Assembly (NCBI GenBank): GCA_023437485.1
Contig: JAEZGB010000030.1
Coordinates: 1 to 10,546 of the forward strand
Direction: 5' to 3'
DNA length: 10,546 nt
DNA from: Bacteroidota bacterium
Lineage (GTDB): Bacteria > Bacteroidota > Bacteroidia > Flavobacteriales > Flavobacteriaceae
Shown: in pieces, positions 1-6,306 of the stretch
Layout of the letters: each line of letters begins with the position of its first letter
Position numbering within the stretch: the first letter of the stretch is position 1
Notes under the pieces: model-generated
Database searches by the model: none
The model's input: only the letters and a program-made list of their open reading frames with translations
What the model was told of the DNA's origin: nothing
Made by a program: the position numbers and the translations under genes

Positions 1-23
1 CCTTTTTACAGTAATCGTTCAAC

Positions 24-518
24 CTATTTAGGGCCTTTATTCTTCAGCTTTTTGTACTCCCTGATCAAGGTCTTCAGTTCCCTGTTGGACCCCGCATCCA
101 CATCCTTGTCGCTCAAAAAGTGCCCAAACCGTAACTTCACATTATAATTCTTCGAAACTATTTCCTGATCAATCGCGAAAAGATCGTTTCGCAAACGGAC
201 CTTCTCTTTTTCCAACCGGTCAAGCTGGTCGAACTTCTCCGGGAAATCACGCCTGAAGGTATTTGTATTAAACGGAATCGAATTCAGAACCTGCATCTGT
301 TTCTTGGAGCGCAAATCAAGTTCAGAAATGATTTTCTTTGCCAGCACCTCGACTTCTTCCATAGTCATGGTTGCCAGCTTCTCCGAAATACTTAAAGACT
401 TTCTGGGCTTTTCGGCTTTGACTTTCGCAGGTGCAATTTCGGGCGAATCGATATAGCCGCTTCCGAAGCATTTTTTGCAGTTAGGGTCGAGCCCTTTGCA
501 GGAACAGAGTTTAGCCAT
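24..518 (-). CDS. Uncharacterised small protein with N-terminal four-cysteine motif
   Basis: I do not recognise a function. The 164-residue protein begins with a compact cysteine cluster (C5, C7, C14, C17) followed by FGSGY. This gives a C-x-C-x6-C-x2-C-x-GSG pattern resembling half of a DnaJ-type CxxCxGxG zinc module, so metal binding is plausible but inferred. A basic, Ala/Lys/Pro-rich linker follows (about residues 28-42). The rest is charged and probably helical, with a likely coiled coil near residues 95-120 (alternating Leu and charged residues). There is no signal peptide or membrane segment, so it is probably cytosolic. The ATG start puts the cysteine motif at the extreme N-terminus, and stop codon TAG is at 24-26. 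No convincing -7 box is visible upstream; the upstream DNA is a repeat-bearing intergenic region. My impression is that similar short CxCxG proteins occur in flavobacteria as hypothetical proteins, but I could not check this. Confidence 0.75.
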   Translation of the reverse strand: MAKLCSCKGLDPNCKKCFGSGYIDSPEIAPAKVKAEKPRKSLSISEKLATMTMEEVEVLAKKIISELDLRSKKQMQVLNSIPFNTNTFRRDFPEKFDQLDRLEKEKVRLRNDLFAIDQEIVSKNYNVKLRFGHFLSDKDVDAGSNRELKTLIREYKKLKNKGPK

Positions 519-524
519 TTATTA

Positions 525-558
525 ATTAGCGAATGAGATAATTAGCGAATTAGCGAAT
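525..558. repeat. Direct-repeat array of ATTAGCGAAT (three units)
   Basis: Three copies of the decamer ATTAGCGAAT lie at 525-534, 541-550 and 549-558, the last two overlapping by two bases. The array is directly upstream of the Cys-motif gene. Its inverse complement, ATTCGCTAAT, recurs at 689-722 on the far side of the same intergenic region. What the array does is unknown. Confidence 0.7.
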
Positions 559-688
559 GAAAGTTGGAAAAAATGAGTACTCGCAGAAGCATAGAACATC
601 TCGATTTATATAAAATAATTTTATGCCGTTTTTGACGACGCCTGAGTAAACTAATGTAACGGAAACGACTTGTGGAACTTGCAACTCA

Positions 689-722
689 ATTCGCTAATTG
701 GCTAATTCCCACATTCGCTAAT
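689..722. repeat. Inverted counterpart array (ATTCGCTAAT) overlapping the dipeptidase stop codon
   Basis: Exact ATTCGCTAAT units are at 689-698 and 713-722, with a degenerate unit (GGCTAATT) between them. This is the reverse complement of the 525-558 array, so the two arrays could pair across about 130 nt. The dipeptidase TAG stop (718-720) lies inside the last unit, so the final codons of that gene are shared with the repeat. Confidence 0.7.
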
Positions 723-2121
723 TGCTATGCATTTGCCGCGACATCTCCGTAAAATACTTATAAAACAACGGAATCGTCTCAATCCCTTTCAGATAATTGA
801 AAACCCCGAAGTGTTCGTTTGGCGAATGAATTGCATCGCTGTCAAGCCCGAAGCCCATCAGGATTGTTTTGCTCTTGAGTTCTTTTTCAAACAAAGCGAC
901 AATCGGGATGCTTCCGCCTGAGCGCACTGGAATTGCCGGCACGCCAAATGATTCGGTATATGCCTTGTTGGCCGCGCGATAGCCGATCGAATCGATTGGG
1001 GTCACGTAACCCTGGCCGCCATGGTGCGGTTTCACCTTGACGGTGACCCCTGCAGGAGCGATGCTTTCAAAGTGTTTGGTAAAAAGTTCGGTGATTTCTT
1101 CCCAATCCTGGTTCGGAACCAATCGCATCGAAATTTTTGCGTACGCCTTACTCGCGATAACGGTTTTGGCGCCTTCGCCGGTGTAGCCGCCCCAGATTCC
1201 GTTTACATCAAGCGTCGGGCGAATGGAATTGCGTTCATTGGTCACGTATCCCGCTTCGCCATGCACATCGTTCAGCTCAAGTGCATTTTTATATTTTTCA
1301 AGGCTAAAAGGTGCCTTGGCCATTTCGGCGCGTTCTTCGGCTGAAAGTTCTTCAACCTTGTCATAAAACCCCGGAATCGTGATTCGGTTGTTCTCGTCGT
1401 GCATTGAGGCGATCATTTTCGCCAAAATATTGATCGGGTTTGCAACGGCGCCGCCGTATAGCCCCGAATGCAAGTCGCGGTTCGGGCCGGTCACTTCAAC
1501 TTCCACATAACTCAGTCCTCGTAGCCCGGTGGTGATTGACGGTTGTGTGTTTGAGATCATGCCCGTATCCGAGATCAGGATCACATCGTTTTTGAGTTTC
1601 TCCTGGTTGCGCTCCACGAACCAACCCAGGCTTTTGCTGCCCACTTCTTCCTCGCCCTCAATCATGAATTTCACGTTGCACGGAAGGTTATTTGTCTTCA
1701 CCATGTATTCCAGCGCCTTGACGTGCATGTAAACCTGGCCCTTGTCATCACAGGCGCCGCGGGCAAAAATTGCACCTTCGGGATGGATCTCGGTTTTCTT
1801 GATGACGGGTTCAAACGGCGGTGAAGTCCAAAGTTCCATCGGGTCCGGCGGCTGAACATCGTAATGTCCGTACACCAAAACGGTGGGAAGTGAAGGATCT
1901 ATCATCTTCTCGCCGTAAACAATGGGGTAACCGGGAGTGTCGCAAATCTCCACTTTATCGCATCCGGCGGCCTCGAGGCTTGCTTTTACGGCGTCGGCCA
2001 TATCAATCACGTCCTGCGAATAGGCCGGGTCGGCACTTACCGACGGAATCTTCAACAGGTCAATGAGTTCATTTATAAAACGTTCGCGGTGCTGCGCAAC
2101 ATATGATTTGATTGAATCCAT
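718..2121 (-). CDS. M20-family metallo-dipeptidase
   Basis: Predicted di-zinc dipeptidase of peptidase family M20 (carnosinase/CNDP-like group), cutting dipeptides or similar small peptides, probably in the cytosol because no signal peptide is present. The 467 residues match the usual family length. The family's metal and catalytic positions are visible: GHYDVQP with H86 and D88; RGACDDKGQ with D125; EGEEEVGS at 155-162 with the general base E158 and the bridging acid E159; SDTG with D185; DLHSG with H218, from the lid/dimerisation domain; and IHSPNE with H432 near the C-terminus. The ATG start at 2121 places the N-terminal helix correctly and is about 10 nt downstream of the predicted start of transcription from a TATTTTTG box. 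The C-terminal MHSN and stop run into an ATTCGCTAAT repeat. It is transcribed away from the tRNA-Leu gene. Exact substrate preference cannot be read from sequence. Confidence 0.93.
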   Translation of the reverse strand: MDSIKSYVAQHRERFINELIDLLKIPSVSADPAYSQDVIDMADAVKASLEAAGCDKVEICDTPGYPIVYGEKMIDPSLPTVLVYGHYDVQPPDPMELWTSPPFEPVIKKTEIHPEGAIFARGACDDKGQVYMHVKALEYMVKTNNLPCNVKFMIEGEEEVGSKSLGWFVERNQEKLKNDVILISDTGMISNTQPSITTGLRGLSYVEVEVTGPNRDLHSGLYGGAVANPINILAKMIASMHDENNRITIPGFYDKVEELSAEERAEMAKAPFSLEKYKNALELNDVHGEAGYVTNERNSIRPTLDVNGIWGGYTGEGAKTVIASKAYAKISMRLVPNQDWEEITELFTKHFESIAPAGVTVKVKPHHGGQGYVTPIDSIGYRAANKAYTESFGVPAIPVRSGGSIPIVALFEKELKSKTILMGFGLDSDAIHSPNEHFGVFNYLKGIETIPLFYKYFTEMSRQMHSN

Positions 2122-2137
2122 TTTCTTGGTTTTGCAC

Positions 2138-2145
2138 CAAAAATA
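2138..2145 (-). promoter_or_regulatory. Candidate -7 box for the dipeptidase gene
   Basis: On the minus strand the sequence is TATTTTTG, a full match to the Bacteroidota primary-sigma -7 consensus TAnnTTTG, 16 nt upstream of the ATG. It implies a very short leader. A TTTG lies further upstream, but about 26 nt away, longer than the usual spacing, so the -33 element is uncertain. Confidence 0.55.
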
Positions 2146-2203
2146 GCAAAAACACTTTATTAAATTTTTTTCAAATCATTATGGCAAAGTTTCAAGATAT
2201 CAC

Positions 2204-2211
2204 TATATTTG
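2204..2211 (+). promoter_or_regulatory. Candidate -7 box for tRNA-Leu
   Basis: TATATTTG exactly fits the Bacteroidota TAnnTTTG consensus and lies 27 nt before the mature tRNA 5' end, a sensible distance for a short processed leader. No clear -33 TTG is present at the preferred spacing. It diverges from the dipeptidase promoter about 60 nt away. Confidence 0.6.
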
Positions 2212-2238
2212 CACCCACATTTGTCAGCAACGGCACTT

Positions 2239-2320
2239 GCGGGTATGGTGAAATTGGTAGACACGCCAGACTTAGGATCTGGTGCCTCACGGTGTGTAGG
2301 TTCGAGTCCTATTACCCGCA
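2239..2320 (+). tRNA. tRNA-Leu (anticodon UAG)
   Basis: An 82-nt cloverleaf. The acceptor stem pairs GCGGGTA (2239-2245) with TACCCGC (2313-2319), with discriminator A2320. The anticodon stem is CCAGA (2266-2270) with TCTGG (2278-2282), enclosing loop CTTAGGA, so the anticodon is TAG and reads CUN leucine codons. The T arm is GTAGG-TTCGAGT-CCTAT (2296-2312), with one G-T pair. The variable arm, roughly 2283-2295, is long, as expected of a class II leucine tRNA. The 3' CCA is not encoded (CAA follows the discriminator), so it must be added after transcription. The gene is transcribed alone, with its own -7-like box and terminator. Confidence 0.96.
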
Positions 2321-2322
2321 CA

Positions 2323-2352
2323 AAGCTTCTCTTTTCGAGGAGCTTTTTTTTT
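2323..2352 (+). terminator. Intrinsic terminator of tRNA-Leu
   Basis: A 9-bp stem, AAGCTTCTC (2323-2331) with GAGGAGCTT (2337-2345, one G-T pair), has a TTTTC loop and runs into nine consecutive T residues (2344-2352). It begins 3 nt after the tRNA. Read from the opposite strand it lacks a long T-run, so it should act mainly on tRNA transcription. Confidence 0.9.
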
Positions 2353-2361
2353 GGATCTAAT

Positions 2362-2503
2362 GGGCGTTGCGGCGCCTGAAAATCCTTCCCCGCATCAAAA
2401 TTGTTCGCGCCGCCGGGCTGTCCGCTATAGTTTTGCCAGACCTCAAAGGTCTTTAAGACCTTTGAGGTCTAATGGCAAAAGCTGCCGCTCCCATCCCTAA
2501 CGC
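2362..2503 (+). repeat. Structured intergenic repeat, copy 1
   Basis: This non-coding element fills the space between the tRNA-Leu terminator and the copA stop codon, 3 nt away. A closing stem GCGTT (2364-2368)/AACGC (2499-2503) encloses hairpin 1, GCGGCGC (2369-2375)/GCGCCGC (2407-2413). Then come a single-stranded box, GGCTGTCCGCTATA (2416-2429), hairpin 2, TTTTGCCA (2431-2438)/TGGCAAAA (2473-2480), and a second box, GCCGCTCCCATCCCTAACGC (2484-2503). Copy 2 at 9763-9931, in the opposite orientation, has the same order of parts. The segment 2407-2429 matches it at 22 of 23 positions, and 2481-2503 matches at about 19 of 23. Coding potential is absent. The function is unknown: it could be an extragenic palindromic-type repeat, a structured RNA or a 3'-end stabiliser. 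Confidence 0.75.
2438..2470. repeat. 33-nt near-perfect palindrome inside copy 1
   Basis: AGACCTCAAAGGTCTT (2438-2453) is followed by a single T and then its exact reverse complement (2455-2470). It occupies the apical part of hairpin 2 of copy 1. Copy 2 instead has a 13-nt GC-rich loop there, so the palindrome looks like an interchangeable or nested module. Transcribed on either strand it would form a long stem immediately downstream of copA or of tRNA-Leu, but no T-run follows it. Confidence 0.85.
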
Positions 2504-2505
2504 AA

Positions 2506-4977
2506 CTACAATTTAACTCCCCGCAACCTAAGTGAATTCACGATCACCGATACCGAGCTCACGCTCATCGCCGCCCCGGCGATCATCGGCGACAACAATG
2601 TACCTGTAATCGGATACAACACACCCGCTGCGATCGGGATCCCAATGATGTTGTAGATAAATGCAAAAAACAGATTCTGCCTGATGTTGTCCATGACCTT
2701 TTTACTCAACCGCACCGCCCGGCCTATTCCGTTCAAATCACCCTTGACCAGGGTTATGCCCGCGCTCTCGATGGCCACATCGGTACCGGTGCCCATCGCG
2801 ATCCCAACATCAGCAAGGGCCAAAGCCGGTGCATCGTTGATTCCATCTCCCGCCATCGCCACGATCTTTCCCCTTTTTTGAAGTTCGGCTACCTTGTCGA
2901 GCTTGCCTTCCGGCAGCATTTCGGCTTCGAATTTTATGTGCAGTTTATTCGCGATGAAACCTGCTGCCTGCGGGTTATCGCCCGTGAGCATCAGGGTCTC
3001 AATCCCCAAACGCTTCAGCTCCCGAATGGCCTCAAGGGTGGTGGGCCGCAGTTCATCGGTTATTGAGATAAAGCCTGCTGCCTTGCCGTCAATTGCGATA
3101 TAGGAAACGGTCTTGCCTTCACTTTTGGATTTGGCCGCCTCGGTTTCTAGCTCTTCCGGAATTGCAATCTTGAAGTGCGCCAGGCTTTTCGCATTGCCCA
3201 AAATGATTTTCCTTCCGCCCGATGTCCCTGCCACGCCCATTCCCGTCAGCGACTTGAACACCGTCGGGTTTGGAATGTTGGCATAGCGGTTCGCCGCAAA
3301 ATCAACCACTGCCCTTGCCAACGGGTGTTCGCTTTGGAGGTTAATGGACGCGATGGCCTTCAAAACATCTTCCTCAACAAAGCCGTCCAAAACGAAAATC
3401 TTTTCCATCGAAGGTTTTCCCAATGTCAAAGTTCCTGTTTTGTCCACGATTAAAGTATCGGTCTTTCCAAGTTTTTCAAGTGCTTCGGCATTGCGTATCA
3501 GGATTCCGGCCTGTGCGCCGCGCCCCACGCCCACCATGACTGACATCGGCGTAGCCAGTCCCAGCGCACAAGGGCATGCGATGATCAAAACCGAGATGGC
3601 GTTGGCAACCGCCATGACCGCGCGGTCTTCGCCGCCAAGAAACATCCATCCGGCAAAAGTTATTATTGAAATCGCGATCACGATGGGAACAAAATACGAC
3701 GAGATCCGGTCGGCCAGGTTTTGGATCGGGGCTCGGGAACGGCTCGCGTCATTGACCATGTGGATGATCCGCGAGAGCATGGTTTCGCTGCCCACGTTTT
3801 CGGCTCGCATCACAAATGAACTCGCGCTGTTAATGGTCCCGCCAATTACTTTATCGCCTGCCGAGAGGTCAACCGGGACAGGTTCACCAGTAATCATCGA
3901 TTGGTCCAAAGTTCCGTGGCCATCGGTGATGATACCGTCCACCGGAACCTTTTCGCCCGGCTTTACCCGTAGCAGGTTCCCTTTCATAACTTCGGTCACC
4001 GCGACTTTTCGCTCGTGGCCGTCTTTAATGATGGTTGCCGTGGCGGGAACCAAATCGAGCAATGACCTTATCGCCGAACTCGTCCGCGAATGTGCCTTTG
4101 CCTCTAATACCTGGCCCAGGAGCACCAGAGTAAGGATCACCGCCACGGATTCGAAATAAACGTGTACGGTTCCGTGATGACGAAATTCTTCGGGAAAAAT
4201 ATCGGGCCATACCATTCCGGCGATGCTGAACAAGAACGCGACACCGGTGCCAAGCGCGATCAGCGTGTACATGTTCAGGCGCTTGTTTCTGACCGAATTC
4301 CAACCTCGCTCAAAGTAAGTTCGGTTGAGCCACACCACCGGAAGCGTGAGGATTAGCTGGATCCAATTGGCGGTTTGCGCGCCGATGGAACCTGAAATGG
4401 TGCCGGGAAATACCATGTCAGCCATTGAAAGGATGAACACAGGCAGCGTCAGGACTGTTGATATTAAAAGGCGTTTAAGGAGTTTTTTGTACGGAAGGTC
4501 ATCTTCGCCGGCAGTATGGGCAGGAACCAGATCCATCCCGCAAACGGGGCAGCTTCCTGGCTCCTCCGCCACGATTTCCGGGTGCATCGGACACGTAAAG
4601 TGTTTGGCCGATGCGTTCAGGTTCACCGATTTTTCAAGATCCATTCCGCAAACGGGACAGCTTCCGGGCTTGTCGTAAAGCTTGTCCCCCTCGCAGTGCA
4701 TCGGGCAGTACCAGGTGTCTCCGGCCCTGGCGGCTTCAACAGGTTTGCCGGGCCTTGCGGGAGGTGATTCGCCTTCGTTGTAAATTAGGTACTTTCCGTC
4801 GCCCAACGCCATTTGCAGTTCGGCATTCGGGATATGGCGGGTCATCTCAATTTCCACCGATTCGTCATCACGCGAGACATTGGCCGATAGTACGCCTTTT
4901 GCCTGCATCAATCGTTTTGCGACGGTATCGGCACATCCCGAACAAGTCATCCCGGCAATTTTATAAGTGTGTTTCAT
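2506..4977 (-). CDS. copA: Copper-exporting P1B-type ATPase CopA
   Basis: Inner-membrane P1B-1 ATPase that hydrolyses ATP to expel Cu(I) from the cytosol. Residues 1-65 form an HMA domain with GMTCSGC (C12, C15). Two short heavy-metal-binding segments follow, YCPMH...PGSCPVCGMDL at about 90-114 and CPMH...PGSCPVCGMDL at about 129-150. The membrane core begins near 165. Catalytic motifs are all present: TGE 363-365 (actuator), CPC 468-470 (transport helix), DKTGT 512-516 (phosphorylated D512), SEHP 549-552, and GDGIND 710-715. The YN pair (775-776) and M804...S808 in the last helices match the Cu(I)-selectivity residues of P1B-1 pumps. The 823-residue length is normal for a pump with these N-terminal modules. 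The ATG start fits the HMA domain. It follows the HMA-AraC regulator by 74 nt on the same strand, which supports copper-responsive control. A structured repeat begins 3 nt after its stop. Silver transport is also possible in this family. Confidence 0.97.
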   Translation of the reverse strand: MKHTYKIAGMTCSGCADTVAKRLMQAKGVLSANVSRDDESVEIEMTRHIPNAELQMALGDGKYLIYNEGESPPARPGKPVEAARAGDTWYCPMHCEGDKLYDKPGSCPVCGMDLEKSVNLNASAKHFTCPMHPEIVAEEPGSCPVCGMDLVPAHTAGEDDLPYKKLLKRLLISTVLTLPVFILSMADMVFPGTISGSIGAQTANWIQLILTLPVVWLNRTYFERGWNSVRNKRLNMYTLIALGTGVAFLFSIAGMVWPDIFPEEFRHHGTVHVYFESVAVILTLVLLGQVLEAKAHSRTSSAIRSLLDLVPATATIIKDGHERKVAVTEVMKGNLLRVKPGEKVPVDGIITDGHGTLDQSMITGEPVPVDLSAGDKVIGGTINSASSFVMRAENVGSETMLSRIIHMVNDASRSRAPIQNLADRISSYFVPIVIAISIITFAGWMFLGGEDRAVMAVANAISVLIIACPCALGLATPMSVMVGVGRGAQAGILIRNAEALEKLGKTDTLIVDKTGTLTLGKPSMEKIFVLDGFVEEDVLKAIASINLQSEHPLARAVVDFAANRYANIPNPTVFKSLTGMGVAGTSGGRKIILGNAKSLAHFKIAIPEELETEAAKSKSEGKTVSYIAIDGKAAGFISITDELRPTTLEAIRELKRLGIETLMLTGDNPQAAGFIANKLHIKFEAEMLPEGKLDKVAELQKRGKIVAMAGDGINDAPALALADVGIAMGTGTDVAIESAGITLVKGDLNGIGRAVRLSKKVMDNIRQNLFFAFIYNIIGIPIAAGVLYPITGTLLSPMIAGAAMSVSSVSVIVNSLRLRGVKL

Positions 4978-4991
4978 GGCCTTTGTTTTTG

Positions 4992-4999
4992 CAAAGTTC
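4992..4999 (-). promoter_or_regulatory. Possible -7 box for copA
   Basis: The minus strand reads GAACTTTG, seven of eight positions of TAnnTTTG, 15 nt before the copA ATG. It overlaps a small inverted repeat, CTTTG (4981-4985)/CAAAG (4992-4996). If it is real, copA has its own start in addition to any read-through from the regulator gene. Confidence 0.35.
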
Positions 5000-5020
5000 C
5001 GGATTCAGGAGCCATTTCGC

Positions 5021-5028
5021 TGTGCACA
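5021..5028. promoter_or_regulatory. TGTGCACA palindrome, candidate operator upstream of copA
   Basis: A perfect 8-bp palindrome lies in the 74-nt gap between the regulator and copA, about 22 nt upstream of the possible copA -7 box. That is where an activator of the AraC type could bind. It is a short motif seen once, so this is only a suggestion from position. Confidence 0.25.
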
Positions 5029-5051
5029 ATTCCCGACGATAATTGCATCTT

Positions 5052-5594
5052 TCAGGTTTGTGCGCTTCGCAACTTCCTGAATTCGCCAGGTGTCATACCG
5101 GTAATTTTCTTGAACTGGCGCGATAGGTAAGGGGCGCTGCTATAGTGCAGGGAATCGGCGATTTCATTGATGTTCATCTCGCCATAGAACAGCAGTTCCT
5201 TGACGCGCTCAATTTTTTGGACGATGTAATATTGCTCAAGGGTCATGCTCTCATTTTGTGAGAATAGCTGGCTTATCAATCCGTAATCCTGCCCGATGGC
5301 ATCGGCAAGATAGTCTGACAGGTTTGTCTTCAGGTCATTTTGGCGGTCGTAAATCAGGGTGATGATAAGCGTCTTGACTCGTTCTATCAACTTGCTTTTG
5401 TGGTTGTCAAGCAGTTCGAATCCCAAAGGCTCAAGTACTCTGGCAATGGCTTCGCGGTCAAGTTTGCCAAAAATCTCGGCTTCGCCAAGTTCCACTGCGC
5501 CCACCGTGAATCCGGCACGCTCAAGTTCAGCACGGACCGCCATTTTGCAGCGCAGGCACACCATATTCTTGATATGAATTTTTTGAGGTGTCAC
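5052..5594 (-). CDS. Copper-linked regulator: HMA-like domain fused to AraC-type HTH
   Basis: A 180-residue predicted transcription regulator. Residues 1-62 resemble a heavy-metal-associated domain: a beta start (KIHIKNMVCLRCKM) with C13 and C16 in a CxxC loop, then a helix and a beta-alpha-beta-like stretch ending in LEPLGFELLD, as in copper chaperones. Residues about 66-178 are an AraC/XylS DNA-binding region. The second helix-turn-helix is clear at 141-174, with NEIADSLHYSS...LSRQFKKITGMTPGEFRK. Position before copA suggests it senses Cu(I) through the cysteines and controls the pump; this is inference. The start is GTG at 5594, overlapping the upstream stop as GTGA. The next in-frame ATG (M11) would remove the first beta strand, so GTG is preferred. 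An AraC regulator of unrelated stimulus with a degenerate N-domain is the alternative. Confidence 0.88.
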   Translation of the reverse strand: MTPQKIHIKNMVCLRCKMAVRAELERAGFTVGAVELGEAEIFGKLDREAIARVLEPLGFELLDNHKSKLIERVKTLIITLIYDRQNDLKTNLSDYLADAIGQDYGLISQLFSQNESMTLEQYYIVQKIERVKELLFYGEMNINEIADSLHYSSAPYLSRQFKKITGMTPGEFRKLRSAQT

Positions 5595-6283
5595 AGGATG
5601 TAAAACATAAGGCCTATGTTCAGCGTGTTCATCTTGACCGCTTTTGCGTCCAATTCCGCCGATTTGAACAGCGGGTTCAACCCGTAATAAACATGAGCGT
5701 TCCAGGTGTTGTAGCCAACCGAAAGATACGTGCCGTATTGCACTTTATTGAAATCGGGATTTTGGCTGACCGAATAATTGCCGCCCTCGCCGTCAAATTT
5801 ATAGGTGTCGTAAAACAGGTAGCTAAGTTTGAGCCCGCCGTAGATTCGCCAAAAACGGTGGCTTTCCATTGTTGAGGTGCGCCAGCGGATCTCAATCGGC
5901 AAATCAACATAATGCAATGTCATTTTATTTTTGTCATAGCTCACGCCCGAACCAATCAGCCCATAGGTTGGGTTGTTGTCACCAATCCTGGCGATTTGCA
6001 GGTTGTGGTTGAAACTGTTGAACGAATACCCCAACCCGGCGGCAATCGCAACGGTGCGTTTTTCATTGATGGGCATATCCCTTAAAAAACCAGCGCTGAA
6101 GCCCAGCGAAAATTTATTCTGCCGAAGGTCTTCAGGGCGTTGCTGCAAAATATTGTATGTAATGCCCACATAAAACTGATCTTCACGGTACAGCGAATCC
6201 AGTGCTGTAAAGTCTGGTATTGTATCCTGCGCCCATGTTTTTGGGAGAAAGGACAAGAGGAGCAAAATGAGCGTCAGGCGCAT
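5591..6283 (-). CDS. PorT-like outer-membrane beta-barrel protein
   Basis: A secreted protein of 230 residues. The start is placed at the ATG at 6283 because a signal peptide begins exactly there: a basic second residue, a run of Leu/Ile, and an AQ|D-type cleavage site near residue 19. The longer in-frame reading from 6349 would put 22 Pro-rich residues in front of it. The mature part has alternating polar and aromatic strands typical of small outer-membrane barrels (for example FSLGFSAGFLRD, VAIAAGLGYSFN, FWRIYGGLKLSYLFY, AHVYYGLNP) and ends in the strand NIGLMFYIL. It resembles the PorT-family/OMP_b-brl_2 group of Bacteroidota, but I cannot tell whether it is the type IX secretion PorT itself; that is unlikely given the copper-gene setting. 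It overlaps the HMA-AraC gene by 4 nt, so the two are probably co-transcribed and translationally coupled. Its substrate or partner is unknown. Confidence 0.82.
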   Translation of the reverse strand: MRLTLILLLLSFLPKTWAQDTIPDFTALDSLYREDQFYVGITYNILQQRPEDLRQNKFSLGFSAGFLRDMPINEKRTVAIAAGLGYSFNSFNHNLQIARIGDNNPTYGLIGSGVSYDKNKMTLHYVDLPIEIRWRTSTMESHRFWRIYGGLKLSYLFYDTYKFDGEGGNYSVSQNPDFNKVQYGTYLSVGYNTWNAHVYYGLNPLFKSAELDAKAVKMNTLNIGLMFYIL

Positions 6284-6298
6284 ATCCGGTATTTGTGC

Positions 6299-6306
6299 TA
6301 AAGGTA
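6299..6306 (-). promoter_or_regulatory. Candidate -7 box for the barrel-regulator-copA cluster
   Basis: The minus strand reads TACCTTTA, seven of eight positions of TAnnTTTG, beginning 23 nt upstream of the preferred ATG of the barrel gene. This placement also supports the shorter start at 6283, because the 6349 start lies upstream of the box. The nearest upstream TTG is about 26 nt away, so the -33 element is weak. Confidence 0.45.

Noticed and set aside
525..722. CRISPR array
   Set aside because: Units are only about 10 nt, spaced irregularly or overlapping, in two orientations, with no cas genes. They are simple repeats.
2431..2480. Intrinsic terminator for copA formed by the palindrome
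   Set aside because: The stem is strong, but no T-run follows it in the copA reading direction, so it is better described as part of the repeat and at most a 3'-end stabiliser.
2362..2503. Integron attC site
   Set aside because: The GGGCGTT...CCTAACGC ends recall attC core sites, but the orientation is inside-out, the GTTRRRY/RYYYAAC patterns do not fit, and there are no gene cassettes or integrase nearby.
3344..4159. A 271-codon open reading frame on the plus strand opposite copA
   Set aside because: It lies wholly antisense to a gene with all CopA motifs, and its translation is Ser/Thr/Ala/Pro-rich without any recognisable domain, as expected of a shadow of GC-biased codons.
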